IMG/VR virus record: IMGVR_UViG_3300002460_000021
Location: 1 to 64,000 of that record
DNA length: 64,000 nucleotides
Source: a virus
Direction: 5' to 3' (one strand)
This document shows positions 1-7,311 of the stretch, one piece after another (the stretch's first letter is position 1; each line of letters begins with the position of its first letter). Position numbers and translations under genes: made by a program. Under the pieces are notes generated by a model that saw nothing but the letters and a program-made list of their open reading frames with translations, was not told the DNA's origin and did no database searches.

Positions 1-136
1 CCTCACACCGAGCCACCTCCCACCAGCCGTACTGGCTGGTGCCGACACAGAACGGGGCGTCGGGGTGCCGCCGGCCGAGGATGACCTCGGCCATGTGTTG
101 TGCCAGGGCCGCCGCCAACTCTTCTTTGTTATTCAC
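1..136 (-). CDS. Unknown protein, cut by the left edge
   Basis: A GTG start at 136 has a GGGGAG SD about 9 nt upstream, and a copy of the 14-bp palindrome lies 22 nt further up. About 45 codons are readable, beginning VNNKEELAAALAQHMAEV. The start is helix-forming and is followed by a Gly/Trp-rich stretch. No stop is reached before the edge. I do not recognise the family. The SD and palindrome layout match most other genes here, which is why I accept it although it is partial. Confidence 0.6.
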   Translation of the reverse strand, partial: MNNKEELAAALAQHMAEVILGRRHPDAPFCVGTSQYGWWEVARCE

Positions 137-158
137 AGCCTATACTCCCCAGCGCGGC

Positions 159-172
159 AATATCCGGATATT
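159..172. promoter_or_regulatory. 14-bp palindrome AATATCCGGATATT, copy 1
   Basis: Exact copy of the dispersed palindrome, 22 nt upstream of the GTG start at 136. It sits ahead of that gene's SD, the usual arrangement in this window. Function unknown: an operator for a dimeric regulator, a promoter element or an RNA-processing site are all possible. Confidence 0.85.
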
Positions 173-265
173 GTAGAAAGCAGCTGCCGCGCAACTTGCT
201 ACTTTCGAGTGAGAAGGTACACCCCTCTCTATTTAATAGTGACAAGAAAAGGCCCGATATTTAGC

Positions 266-298
266 TAAAAAGAAGCGCCCGTTATGGACGCTTCCTTT
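266..298 (-). terminator. Intrinsic terminator
   Basis: Read on the minus strand, GAAGCG pairs with CGCTTC across an 11-nt loop and is followed by five T residues. It lies just downstream of the 54-aa gene ending at 320. Confidence 0.6.
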
Positions 299-319
299 GC
301 TGCCGCGGCGGCCAGCACT

Positions 320-484
320 TTACTTGATCCACTCCACGCGGCGCCATTCGCCGCTGATCTTGACCTCGTACCCAAGCTGGTCCTTGCTATCCCGAACCGT
401 GCGGCGCAAACCGCACGGCAGGAAGTTGTAACACTCGACCGTCATCTTGACGGTCGTCTTGGCGACCTCTTTGGCTGCAAGCAC
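320..484 (-). CDS. Small basic unknown protein (54 aa)
   Basis: The GTG start has an excellent AAAGGAGAT SD 6 nt upstream, and a terminator follows the stop. The product begins with a short Ala/Lys/Thr stretch, then two Cys residues (ECYNFLPCGLRR) and a charged Trp-rich end (GEWRRVEWIK). It is soluble, with no signal peptide or membrane segment. Family not recognised. It is convincing because SD, length and terminator agree. The longer plus-strand frame over the same bases is a shadow. Confidence 0.65.
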   Translation of the reverse strand: MLAAKEVAKTTVKMTVECYNFLPCGLRRTVRDSKDQLGYEVKISGEWRRVEWIK

Positions 485-505
485 TGAAATCTCCTTTAGA
501 CAGAA

Positions 506-691
506 TTACTCTTTGCCGACGACCACGTCGACAAATTTAAAAATCATAATGACCAACATTATGATCCCGCAGCCCAGCGCGGTACCGCCAAAGTACCGCG
601 GACTCTGAAACAGATGCGAGATGACGACGCTACAAATGAGCGATGTCATCATCACGTACGCTCCGTAAATCGTAAGTACCGTATTCTCCAT
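506..691 (-). CDS. Small membrane protein (61 aa)
   Basis: ATG start with a GGAG SD. Two hydrophobic segments are visible, at about residues 5-26 and 35-55, separated by a short SPRYFGG turn, with an acidic GKE tail. This fits a two-span inner-membrane protein. Phage proteins of this shape include holins and envelope modulators, but nothing here identifies one. It is the last gene before the terminated 54-aa gene. Confidence 0.6.
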   Translation of the reverse strand: MENTVLTIYGAYVMMTSLICSVVISHLFQSPRYFGGTALGCGIIMLVIMIFKFVDVVVGKE

Positions 692-803
692 ATTGTACTC
701 CTAGAAACAGTGGGTCCACTGACGGCTATTTAAAATAACCGGCGACACGTTTAATAATGACAAGAAATTGGCAGTTATTTAGGTCGCGCTAGATGTACTA
801 ACG

Positions 804-980
804 CTACCCAATGGATGTGAGGCAAAGCACAGCTCGGACCACGCGAAATGTGTGAACAATAGCCGCCCCCCTGCTAAGGCTTGCCTCACAGTCTGCGGAA
901 GAGGTGCAACTACAGGACCTACGCTGAGACTTACTAGTTTTGACGAAGACAATGCGAGGCCCAAAATATACTGGCAGCAT
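804..980 (-). CDS. SR-rich small protein, cluster A', gene 2 (58 aa)
   Basis: ATG start 12 nt after the stop of the previous SR-rich gene. It shows the family layout: a short hydrophobic start (MLPVYFGPRIVF) followed by a Ser/Arg/Cys-rich body (SQRRSCSCTSSADCEAS). The SD is weak (AGAAAG). An overlapping frame spans the same bases, so this call rests on composition and position. Function unknown. Confidence 0.4.
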   Translation of the reverse strand: MLPVYFGPRIVFVKTSKSQRRSCSCTSSADCEASLSRGAAIVHTFRVVRAVLCLTSIG

Positions 981-992
981 TTTGTTATCTTT

Positions 993-1208
993 CTAATTGG
1001 AACGACTGCGAACATGAATTGAAGCCGGATATGAGATGACCCGGCAACCAGATCCAGATACTGAGTAGCCCCTAGTTCCGCTCTGGGTAGGCATAACGCC
1101 GTATCCAGATCTGTATTTAGTGGTCCTGGAAGAAGCGCATCGAGAAGCAGCACGATAAATCCGACCGCTGAACAAACACCACGAAAAACTACCGCAAAAT
1201 AGATACAA
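993..1208 (-). CDS. SR-rich small protein, cluster A', gene 1 (71 aa)
   Basis: A TTG start at 1208 lies 7 nt after a GAGGAG SD inside the end of the pyrophosphatase-domain gene. The product starts MYLFCGSFSWCLF and then becomes Ser/Arg/Gly-rich. It carries the YSVSG motif found in SR-rich proteins near 39 and 41 kb. A second frame from ATG 1213 reads 144 aa without this composition and with an SD too close to its start, so I prefer this frame. Family unknown. Confidence 0.5.
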   Translation of the reverse strand: MYLFCGSFSWCLFSGRIYRAASRCASSRTTKYRSGYGVMPTQSGTRGYSVSGSGCRVISYPASIHVRSRSN

Positions 1209-1212
1209 AACA

Positions 1213-2916
1213 TCACTCCTCTACAGCTACTTCTTCGATGGCAGTTATCAGCCCCTGATCGTTGCGCCGTATAATCTTACGCGTGCGCGGCATTACCATC
1301 TGGACAACTTGATTAGATCTGCTAGCCATCTCCGCCAGCTTCTCTTGAATTTTAGTCATTCCAGCCCTTAGCTCCACCAACTCAGCGGTTGGCTTGGCGG
1401 GCTCAACAATATCCGGATATTGCGCAGCTGGCGTTTTAAAGTTTTCAAAATGTAATAGCAGATCCTCCAGTGCCGCGGTTTTCTTTAAACCTACCGGCTT
1501 TGTAAGATCGCCGTCCAACCACTTTTTAAAATCAACCATGGTCATGGGAGTAATGGCGCCAAGCCCTGTCCAATTCTTTGGATAGTGCTTGAGGTACATA
1601 TCTTTAGCTTCCTCCAAGAAGCGGAACCCGAGCATTACCTTGTGCTCATCGAATGTACCGTCCTTCTTGACCTGATCAACTACGAACACGATTTCACTCT
1701 CGGGGTGCTCGCCAACATAAACATCGACAGGATCACCATCTGCACCCACGCCGACACGACGCAGATAGCCGTAATTAATTAGCATATTGCGTTTGCCGGA
1801 TACCTTGGGAGCGCTGGTGTCGCCATCTTCTAAATGAGAATAGAAATAACGAGTAGCGCCAGCTGGGTATTCGATGGAGATATCGAATCCGTGTAAATGA
1901 ATATGGTGCTTACGAAAATTGCCAGCTTCCAGCTGCGCCGGTGTTGGCGACTTGTGATCGAATTCAGCCAGGGCCTGCTCTAGTCGCTCTGGATAATGTT
2001 CCTTGGCATGCCCTTCTTTGTTGCCGTCAACTGAATTACTTCCGCTAAAACGATAATCAGATTTAGATTTACCTATGGGGGAAGTAGGGTCACCCTTGGA
2101 CTCCGACGGTGCCGCGCGACCGGACGTAACCGCAGGAAGTGCGGGTTCTGGCCGCGGCTGAGTAGCGGCTTGCGCAGGGTTAATGGACTGTAGCCCGTTA
2201 TTCGAAGCTTGTTGCACGGCAGGCGGCGTGGGCGTAATAGCCGGTTGTGGAGAAGGCAAGGATGGTTGTTGCGCATTATATGGATTATTTGCCGGCAACA
2301 CGTGAGATACTGGGCGTTGCGGCATTGTGCTATAGGCCATCTCGCCATTGACCAGTAGCGCCCCGGGTATAGTATTTGATGCGGAGGGATCGACGTTGCG
2401 CGGCGGTGCTGGCAGAATAGCCTCGTTTTGGAAGAACGCCGCCTTGGTGACGGCGTACACAAGAGCATGTATCGGCATGAGATCTAAACTGGGAGAAAAT
2501 GCGTCGGTAGGCGGCATAGGCGAATCTTCCGGAATAACGAAGTGCTCTTTGGCTTCTTTGTGGCTTTCTTGTTTTATCAGGCCTAGAGGCAACTGAAACG
2601 ACGCGCCGCAAAGTTGTGGGGACAGCCCGAGCTTGCGCCGTATGTCCTCAAGATCGGGGCTAATTACACTAACTGATATGCTGTGATCATCCGACAGCTG
2701 GGAGCCAGTAAAAATAGTGGCGTTTACGTCGGCGAATCTGCTAATGCCTCCAGCTTTTGCCAGCTCACTGCCTGTCAGCACAGGTACATAGGCCGCCGTA
2801 TACCGAACAATATCGTTGGCGCACTGTGCCGCGGCATCTTTAACAAAAGATGGCGGTACCGGCATAACCAACCAACCGCTATAACTCGCCAACGGACCAG
2901 AATAAGAACACGTCAT
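1213..2916 (-). CDS. Virion-associated protein with phage pyrophosphatase-like domain
   Basis: 567 aa with a GGAG SD. The N-terminal third looks globular; residues about 165-290 are Pro/Gln/Ala-rich and probably disordered. Residues about 330-470 match the domain known in phage head-assembly polyproteins as inorganic-pyrophosphatase-like: the landmarks IEYPAGATR, INYGYLRR, ADGDPVDVYVG, FDEHKVMLGF and GLGAITPMTM occur in order. Whether this domain hydrolyses pyrophosphate in phages is not established. The C-terminus has a short helical stretch. The 14-bp palindrome lies within the gene (AQYPDIVEP) and again upstream of it. Likely a structural or morphogenesis protein. Confidence 0.75.
   Translation of the reverse strand: MTCSYSGPLASYSGWLVMPVPPSFVKDAAAQCANDIVRYTAAYVPVLTGSELAKAGGISRFADVNATIFTGSQLSDDHSISVSVISPDLEDIRRKLGLSPQLCGASFQLPLGLIKQESHKEAKEHFVIPEDSPMPPTDAFSPSLDLMPIHALVYAVTKAAFFQNEAILPAPPRNVDPSASNTIPGALLVNGEMAYSTMPQRPVSHVLPANNPYNAQQPSLPSPQPAITPTPPAVQQASNNGLQSINPAQAATQPRPEPALPAVTSGRAAPSESKGDPTSPIGKSKSDYRFSGSNSVDGNKEGHAKEHYPERLEQALAEFDHKSPTPAQLEAGNFRKHHIHLHGFDISIEYPAGATRYFYSHLEDGDTSAPKVSGKRNMLINYGYLRRVGVGADGDPVDVYVGEHPESEIVFVVDQVKKDGTFDEHKVMLGFRFLEEAKDMYLKHYPKNWTGLGAITPMTMVDFKKWLDGDLTKPVGLKKTAALEDLLLHFENFKTPAAQYPDIVEPAKPTAELVELRAGMTKIQEKLAEMASRSNQVVQMVMPRTRKIIRRNDQGLITAIEEVAVEE
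1408..1421. promoter_or_regulatory. 14-bp palindrome, copy 2 (inside a CDS)
   Basis: Exact AATATCCGGATATT inside the pyrophosphatase-domain gene, read as QYPDIV. One of only two exact copies within a coding region. Confidence 0.8.
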
Positions 2917-2931
2917 AACGATCTCCGCACT

Positions 2932-2945
2932 AATATCCGGATATT
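2932..2945. promoter_or_regulatory. 14-bp palindrome, copy 3
   Basis: Exact copy 15 nt upstream of the ATG at 2916, just ahead of its GGAG SD and after the end of SR-rich cluster A. Confidence 0.85.
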
Positions 2946-2969
2946 ACTCAGTCAATTTATGATACCCGA

Positions 2970-3230
2970 TTAGTACATGTGCTCTCTATATGACAAGCTG
3001 CCACGACAATGCGTGCTAGTTCTAGAAGCGCAATAGCCGCAAATAGCGCTACCGCTCACAGTTCTGCTGTACGACCTAGTGCTGTGATACACTCCTGACA
3101 TGCTGAGTACATAAGTTCTATTGGCGCCGCTACGAGCCACAGAACTATGTCTACCATTAATTTGCAATACTCGTGGAGAACGACTAGACGCGCTACAATC
3201 TACCCTTACCCGAATAGAGTACAGCAACAT
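2970..3230 (-). CDS. SR-rich small protein, cluster A, gene 6 (86 aa)
   Basis: Last gene of a six-gene tandem array; its ATG is 6 nt after the previous stop. Short hydrophobic start (MLLYSIRVRV), then very rich in Ser, Arg, Tyr and Thr, with a STRSYSRTVSGS stretch close to the KSYS and YSVSG motifs of its relatives. The SD is weak, so translational coupling is likely. Function unknown. Confidence 0.6.
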   Translation of the reverse strand: MLLYSIRVRVDCSASSRSPRVLQINGRHSSVARSGANRTYVLSMSGVYHSTRSYSRTVSGSAICGYCASRTSTHCRGSLSYREHMY

Positions 3231-3236
3231 ATTATT

Positions 3237-3440
3237 TTACCAACGGGCGCTTGAAAAATACGCCACTTCTGAATTACTGGTCCCAGAAGAGGATCTTACA
3301 CGACCCCGTCCGGATTGGCCGATAGACCACGGCCTACCAAAGCTATAACGACCTATTATGCCCGTTCTGCAATACGAGACAACTCCATCCAGGCCTGATC
3401 TACTACGTCCAGCACCTAGCCAATTTATAAATACAATCAC
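3237..3440 (-). CDS. SR-rich small protein, cluster A, gene 5 (67 aa)
   Basis: GTG start with a GGAG SD 5 nt upstream. It begins MIVFINWLG exactly as the next gene up does, and ends in a related segment (RSSSGTSNSE, then a terminal W). It is clearly a duplicate of its two upstream neighbours, diverged in the middle. About a quarter of residues are Ser and it is strongly basic. Function unknown. Confidence 0.7.
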   Translation of the reverse strand: MIVFINWLGAGRSRSGLDGVVSYCRTGIIGRYSFGRPWSIGQSGRGRVRSSSGTSNSEVAYFSSARW

Positions 3441-3451
3441 GCTATCTCCGA

Positions 3452-3658
3452 TTACCAGAGGTGGCTGTTTGAACGATACCCCGTCTCTGACGTATCAGTT
3501 CCAGAGCAAGATCTAACGACATTCCATCCGGATCGGCTGGCCGTATACTGGTTGCCCTCAGCTGATCCAGAGGTTGACTCGCAGCACAAAGCGTAGCTTT
3601 CGCTGCCTGACAGACTACGACTAGCCCCACTTCCCAACCAATTTATAAATACGATCAT
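3452..3658 (-). CDS. SR-rich small protein, cluster A, gene 4 (68 aa)
   Basis: ATG start with an AGGAG SD. The N-terminus MIVFINWLG is identical to gene 5; the C-terminus RSCSGTDTSET with a terminal W is shared with gene 3. The middle is Ser/Cys/Gly-rich and differs between copies. This pattern of conserved ends and variable middle shows the reading frame has been kept after duplication. Function unknown. Confidence 0.7.
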   Translation of the reverse strand: MIVFINWLGSGASRSLSGSESYALCCESTSGSAEGNQYTASRSGWNVVRSCSGTDTSETGYRSNSHLW

Positions 3659-3669
3659 GCTAGCTCCTG

Positions 3670-3792
3670 TTACCAGCGGCTCTTTGAAGAATACACCGTC
3701 TCTGACGTATCCGTTCCAGAGCAGGATCTAATGCAGAAGCTGCCTGATCGGCTACGATTACCTACCCCCAGCAAATTTATAAATACAGTCAT
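3670..3792 (-). CDS. SR-rich small protein, cluster A, gene 3 (40 aa, short copy)
   Basis: Begins MTVFINLLGVGNRSRSGS and ends with the same RSCSGTDTSET segment and terminal SRW as its neighbours. It lacks about 28 residues of the variable middle, so it is either an internally deleted or an ancestral short copy. A CGGGG SD lies upstream. Its neighbours fit tightly (11 nt after its stop, 5 nt before its start). Confidence 0.6.
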   Translation of the reverse strand: MTVFINLLGVGNRSRSGSFCIRSCSGTDTSETVYSSKSRW

Positions 3793-3797
3793 TTGCA

Positions 3798-3992
3798 TTA
3801 CCCCGGGATTAAACTGCTAGATAAACACGTAGCTCCCGCGGCGTCGCCTGAAACGGAGGCAGGGCGCCGTTTAGATAAAGATTCACTGCGGCTACGGATC
3901 CTGTTATGTCCGCTACCAGACCTGGCGCAAGATAGCCTCCAGGCGGGAACCGCGTACCCACGAAAGATGGCTGTAAAATGCATAGTTAACAT
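3798..3992 (-). CDS. SR-rich small protein, cluster A, gene 2 (64 aa)
   Basis: ATG with a very strong AGGAGGGG SD. Its start overlaps the end of gene 1 by 7 nt. Hydrophobic start (MLTMHFTAIF), then an Arg/Ser body (IRSRSESLSKRRPASVSG). Basic; no known domain. Confidence 0.65.
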   Translation of the reverse strand: MLTMHFTAIFRGYAVPAWRLSCARSGSGHNRIRSRSESLSKRRPASVSGDAAGATCLSSSLIPG

Positions 3993-4222
3993 GAATAGCC
4001 CCTCCTAGAAATACTGTAGGGCGACCGCCGAGTTGGCCAAGACACGCGCGTCGTGTGAGCATAGATATCGCTGTGATTAGATTTTCTCGAGAATGACCCG
4101 CACATCAACGTACGCCCGACAGAACGTGAGTTAGATCGGGACTCTCGCCGCCCGATGGGACTAGAAAATGACCTGGAAAACGCGAAAGAATTAAACGAAA
4201 GCCACGGAATAATAGGTATCAT
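3986..4222 (-). CDS. SR-rich small protein, cluster A, gene 1 (78 aa)
   Basis: ATG preceded by a GGAGGGGG SD that starts only about 10 nt after a strong intrinsic terminator, so no separate promoter fits between them. Begins MIPIIPWLSFNSF, followed by alternating Ser and Arg (SRSFSSPIGRRESRSNSRS) and an SR-rich tail. Expression would need read-through of the terminator or a promoter within it. Function unknown. Confidence 0.65.
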   Translation of the reverse strand: MIPIIPWLSFNSFAFSRSFSSPIGRRESRSNSRSVGRTLMCGSFSRKSNHSDIYAHTTRVSWPTRRSPYSISRRGYSC

Positions 4223-4240
4223 GCCCCCTCCGATAATTAA

Positions 4241-4269
4241 AAGAGGCGAGCCAGACCGGCTCGCCTCTT
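4241..4269. terminator. Strong intrinsic terminator
   Basis: A perfect 12-bp GC-rich stem (AAGAGGCGAGCC and its complement) with a 5-nt loop and T-runs on both sides. It ends the 94-aa gene at 4285 and stands directly in front of SR-rich cluster A. Confidence 0.85.
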
Positions 4270-4284
4270 TAGCGTAACTATGCG

Positions 4285-4569
4285 CTACTGGGCACGACAC
4301 AGGCGCGTGAAACGAGCCGCCTGCGTGCCGCGCAGCGTAGCGCCCTCGGTTTCAACTGGGCGACACGAGGTTTTACGTACTTCGCTTACTCTGCGCGCAC
4401 CTAGTAGCCGTTGCGAGGGCTCGGGCAGTCCCTGACGCCGGATGATGGTGTACGCGCCTTCGTGGCGCAACACCTCAAAACATCCCACGACATCGACCAC
4501 TTTAAATACGGCACCGGGAGCCAGCAAAGCCACAGGACGAGGAGACAGGACGACTTCAGATTCAGCCAT
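4285..4569 (-). CDS. Unknown protein (94 aa)
   Basis: ATG with an AAAGGGG SD and a strong terminator just after the stop. The N-terminal half (VVLSPRPVALLAPGAVFKVV) looks like a small beta-barrel; the C-terminal half is Arg-rich. No family recognised. It follows the PAS protein gene by 14 nt in reverse order and is probably the first gene of that unit. Confidence 0.6.
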   Translation of the reverse strand: MAESEVVLSPRPVALLAPGAVFKVVDVVGCFEVLRHEGAYTIIRRQGLPEPSQRLLGARRVSEVRKTSCRPVETEGATLRGTQAARFTRLCRAQ

Positions 4570-4583
4570 GAGACACCCCTTTA

Positions 4584-5294
4584 TTAGGCGGCTTCCACCG
4601 CAACAGACGATGTGCGATGGATAGCCAGCCCCGCGTAATTATCGTCGCCAGTTTGCCACACAGTCAAAACCACATCCGCGCCAAAAGTAGTACCATCCCG
4701 TGCGGCTAGTTTAAAAAATCGAGACACAGTCCGCGTCTCATGCTCGACTTTAAATAGTTGTTCTCGTTGTTGCCGACACCACTCCAGACATTCAGCTGAC
4801 AATATGTCCCCTAGATGGCGGCCTAGCGCCTCTGTCTCTGTATAGTGGAACGTTATGCCGGCGCTGCTATCCCACTGGATAACGCGATTACTGGCGTCGA
4901 CCACTATAGAAGCGTTTGAATAGACAGGAAGAGGCGAAAATCCTCCGTTGGCGCGAAGTTGTTGAACGTATAGATGCAGCAGGCGCATTTCGCCGCGCAA
5001 GTTTTCGTTCTCAACACGACAGTTCGCGTGGGCAAACTGCAGGTCTGTAATAGACTTTTGCAGCGCGGCCGTTTGCGCAGAGTGAGTTAACTGTATGCCA
5101 GCCAGGGCAGCCTGCAATTCGTCCGTGCGCTTGGTGAGCCGATCTATTAAATCGCGATATTGCTCACTAACTTGTGCGTGGGCAGCCGCAACGTGCTGAT
5201 GCCGACCTTTGGAGTAAGATATAAGGAAGGACAAAAACGGAGAGATAGTGGCACCAGCCAACGCAGAAAACGCGGCAATCACGGTCGTATCCAC
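4584..5294 (-). CDS. Membrane-anchored coiled-coil PAS-domain protein
   Basis: 236 aa; GTG start with an AGGAGG SD. Residues about 5-28 form one hydrophobic segment (IAAFSALAGATISPFLSFLI). Residues about 35-110 are a long coiled coil (RDLIDRLTKRTDELQAAL). Residues about 125-225 look like a PAS fold (SIVVDASNRVIQWDSSAG, then TEALGRH and DILSAE, as in PAS cores). No kinase, cyclase or output domain follows. In bacteria this arrangement senses redox state or ligands at the membrane. In a phage it is unusual; a role in sensing host state or binding a host sensor is inference. Confidence 0.65.
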   Translation of the reverse strand: MDTTVIAAFSALAGATISPFLSFLISYSKGRHQHVAAAHAQVSEQYRDLIDRLTKRTDELQAALAGIQLTHSAQTAALQKSITDLQFAHANCRVENENLRGEMRLLHLYVQQLRANGGFSPLPVYSNASIVVDASNRVIQWDSSAGITFHYTETEALGRHLGDILSAECLEWCRQQREQLFKVEHETRTVSRFFKLAARDGTTFGADVVLTVWQTGDDNYAGLAIHRTSSVAVEAA

Positions 5295-5353
5295 GGTGCC
5301 TCCTGGGCAACAGCCCTAATGAGCTATATGCACCTTACCGCGTTAAAATCCAC

Positions 5354-5611
5354 TCAACAAGACATAACGTCAGGGCAATAATCAGATCGGCGGTGACGCG
5401 CGATAGACAAAAAGCGCCAGCCGCCGCCAGTACAACCACGAGTACAGCTATAGCGTGCGCCACTGAGTCCACGCAGCAGACGCCTGACGGTAAGGGCGGG
5501 AGATGTGGCCGTTCTCATATCCTTGGAGGATGCGCTTGTACGCACAAATAACGTTTGCGAACCGCTACAGCATGACTTGATAGAGGAGCTAGCAAATGGA
5601 TGATAAAGCAT
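5354..5611 (-). CDS. SR-rich small protein, cluster B, gene 6 (85 aa)
   Basis: ATG with an AGGT SD, 3 nt after the previous stop. Ser/Arg/Cys-rich throughout (SSSIKSCCSGSQ, then ARYSCTRGCTGGGWRF). Last gene of cluster B, directly before the PAS protein gene. Function unknown. Confidence 0.55.
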   Translation of the reverse strand: MLYHPFASSSIKSCCSGSQTLFVRTSASSKDMRTATSPALTVRRLLRGLSGARYSCTRGCTGGGWRFLSIARHRRSDYCPDVMSC

Positions 5612-5614
5612 GGT

Positions 5615-5818
5615 TTACCTGCGTGCTCCGTGAGATATGGATTGTATATACCGCGTTTCGCGACCTGAGCTAGATGAGCCTATATCGGACTTCCTATCCT
5701 GATCACTTCTCCACACCGGCCCCGGGGCTCCAGCCCAACACATAGAACAAAATATGCGCGCGGTAGGCTTGCTCGAACAACTGCTATAAAATGTTCCATA
5801 TACGAAAGGCCAGAGCAT
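5615..5818 (-). CDS. SR-rich small protein, cluster B, gene 5 (67 aa)
   Basis: ATG with a GGAGG SD at ideal spacing. Hydrophobic aromatic start (MLWPFVYGTFYSS), then Ser/Arg/Asp-rich (DIGSSSSGRETRY). Same architecture as the rest of the family; function unknown. Confidence 0.6.
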   Translation of the reverse strand: MLWPFVYGTFYSSCSSKPTARIFCSMCWAGAPGPVWRSDQDRKSDIGSSSSGRETRYIQSISHGARR

Positions 5819-5841
5819 AACTACCTCCGCAATACGTTATC

Positions 5842-6036
5842 TCACCTACAGCTGCTGCTAATAGAAGCCGTAGTCCCGGATATGCTACGGCTTGTTGATC
5901 TTCTGTTGGTTGAATTTGCTGGCGTACAGGAAAGAGACCGCCACGAACTACGCCCTGTACGACTTCGTGAGTACGATATAGCGGCGCCAGAGGAGGCGCT
6001 ACTCATAACTAACCCTAAACGACACAGATCATACAA
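5842..6036 (-). CDS. SR-rich small protein, cluster B, gene 4 (64 aa)
   Basis: I place the start at TTG 6036, 7 nt after a GGGAGG SD and 22 nt after the previous stop. An upstream ATG in the same frame would overlap gene 3 heavily. The body includes AISYSRSRTGRSSWRSLS and ends in a Ser-rich run. Strongly basic. Confidence 0.55.
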   Translation of the reverse strand: MYDLCRLGLVMSSASSGAAISYSRSRTGRSSWRSLSCTPANSTNRRSTSRSISGTTASISSSCR

Positions 6037-6058
6037 ATCAGTTTCCTCCCGACTGACG

Positions 6059-6283
6059 TCAAACAACCCGGGTGCTTCGGCTGCAGTTACGCATAGCGCA
6101 TCTGCTGCTGGCGCCGCCGGCGGGATAGCCCAGCCTGTTAGAGCAAGATGAGCGTATGCAATTATTTGACATACTAGCTCTGGTGTAATGTTCATATCCG
6201 CCATAAAACGCACGACAAACGGACGCGTTTACGTTGTCTGACCTACTTTGAAATAGGTACCCTTGTACAAATAAGTTAATCAT
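6059..6283 (-). CDS. SR-rich small protein, cluster B, gene 3 (74 aa)
   Basis: ATG overlaps the previous gene's stop (ATGATTAA), the usual sign of translational coupling. Starts MINLFVQGYLFQSRS, then Ser/Arg/Cys/Tyr-rich. Function unknown. Confidence 0.6.
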   Translation of the reverse strand: MINLFVQGYLFQSRSDNVNASVCRAFYGGYEHYTRASMSNNCIRSSCSNRLGYPAGGASSRCAMRNCSRSTRVV

Positions 6284-6503
6284 CGACGCTCACCCTGGTG
6301 GAGTTGCTATGGCTATATCTACGGAGATGAATATTTTGAGAACAGCTGTATTGATAGTCGTGGTCCAGCCCCCTTGTCGTACTGGGCATAGGGTGACTAT
6401 GCCAGGTGCTATCGTGCATCCGTGACTTTGACCTGCTTCCTGACATATGCCGATTCGCCGACTTACTTTGAATGTCTAGCCCGATTTTGTAGCTGTTGTA
6501 CAT
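6276..6503 (-). CDS. SR-rich small protein, cluster B, gene 2 (75 aa)
   Basis: ATG 0 nt after the previous stop; GGAGG lies 12 nt upstream. Begins MYNSYKIGLDIQSKS, close to gene 1 (MYNIFTIGVLEQSG), so the two are paralogues. The body is Ser/His/Arg-rich (SGSRSKSRMHDSTWHSH). Confidence 0.6.
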   Translation of the reverse strand: MYNSYKIGLDIQSKSANRHMSGSRSKSRMHDSTWHSHPMPSTTRGLDHDYQYSCSQNIHLRRYSHSNSTRVSVDD

Positions 6504-6680
6504 CTATGTACCACGCCTCCGATAATAGCTAGCGATGACGCGCTTGGTGCCGCTGGACGAGTAGGACGGCGAAGTATGGCTATGCCAGCGCGGTACGTTA
6601 CTGGCGCTCCTACTATAAGATATGTGCTTGCCGTAAGCGCCGCTTTGCTCTAACACGCCTATGGTAAAAATATTGTACAT
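6504..6680 (-). CDS. SR-rich small protein, cluster B, gene 1 (58 aa)
   Basis: Start chosen at ATG 6680 because it follows a GAGG SD and aligns with gene 2. Contains ISYSRSASNVPRWHSH, then a Ser/Tyr/Arg tail. A terminator-like hairpin ends only a few bases before the SD, as for cluster A. Confidence 0.6.
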   Translation of the reverse strand: MYNIFTIGVLEQSGAYGKHISYSRSASNVPRWHSHTSPSYSSSGTKRVIASYYRRRGT

Positions 6681-6696
6681 AAGTAGAAACCTCAAA

Positions 6697-6725
6697 GGCC
6701 CGACCAGCGCAAGGCTGGCCGGGCC
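6697..6725 (-). terminator. Terminator-like GC-rich hairpin
   Basis: A 12-bp stem (GGCCCGACCAGC with GCTGGCCGGGCC, one G-U pair) followed on the minus strand by only three T residues. It separates the 134-aa gene at 6763 from SR-rich cluster B. Confidence 0.65.
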
Positions 6726-6762
6726 CGGTAAACGCGGACAGCATAGCCTGCCCAGGATGGCC

Positions 6763-7167
6763 TTATTTCGCGGTGCGCGGCAGAGGATGCGTCCACGGAG
6801 CCGCGTCGACGATGGCCGCGCACGACACGATCACGGTATCAGGATACGGTTCGACTTCGGCCAGGGTGCCCTTCTTCAGACACTCGTGAAAACGCCCGGT
6901 GTCGGGGATCCAGGCCGCCTCGGAGAGGACCAGGTCGGTGTGGGTCTTTTCGACCACCTTACCGGTGTAGTAGTGAGTAACGGTGCGGATGAGGTAATTG
7001 CCGCCGATTTTGATGCTGACCATGTTTTCAAATTTCCTTTCTTTGAGCATTTCTGCCAACTTGGGTACCGCAAGATGATTTCCGCCGAGAACGTCGAGAG
7101 CTACCTGATGCACGTCATCCCCCTCAGGGAACGCATCCAGAACCTGATACAGTAACGTTGGCGTCAT
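6763..7167 (-). CDS. Unknown protein (134 aa)
   Basis: Start set at ATG 7167, which has an AAGGAG SD 4-5 nt upstream; the same frame runs open further up but without an SD. Begins MTPTLLYQVLDAFPEGDDVH. A compact alpha/beta protein with a repeated charged-aromatic pattern (IGGNYLIRTVTHYYTGKVV). No family recognised. It is flanked by SR-rich clusters C (upstream) and B (downstream). Confidence 0.65.
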   Translation of the reverse strand: MTPTLLYQVLDAFPEGDDVHQVALDVLGGNHLAVPKLAEMLKERKFENMVSIKIGGNYLIRTVTHYYTGKVVEKTHTDLVLSEAAWIPDTGRFHECLKKGTLAEVEPYPDTVIVSCAAIVDAAPWTHPLPRTAK

Positions 7168-7311
7168 AAAACTCCTTCCTGTCAAACTCATTGAAGATCT
7201 CATTGCAACGGTGTCAGCGGCCGTCCTCCAAGTATGACAATCCCAACTTCTAAACCACGGGGAGGCCTGCTTCCCGGCCCACAATTTGTGATAGTGTGAA
7301 GCCAAGAGTCG

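Noticed and set aside
779-1216. 145-codon minus-strand frame
   Set aside because: It overlaps two frames with the SR-rich composition and motif; its ATG lies only a base or two from the GAGGAG SD, while TTG 1208 has proper spacing.
6661-7155. 164-codon plus-strand frame
   Set aside because: Shadow of the 134-aa minus-strand gene, which has an AAGGAG SD and a hairpin after it.
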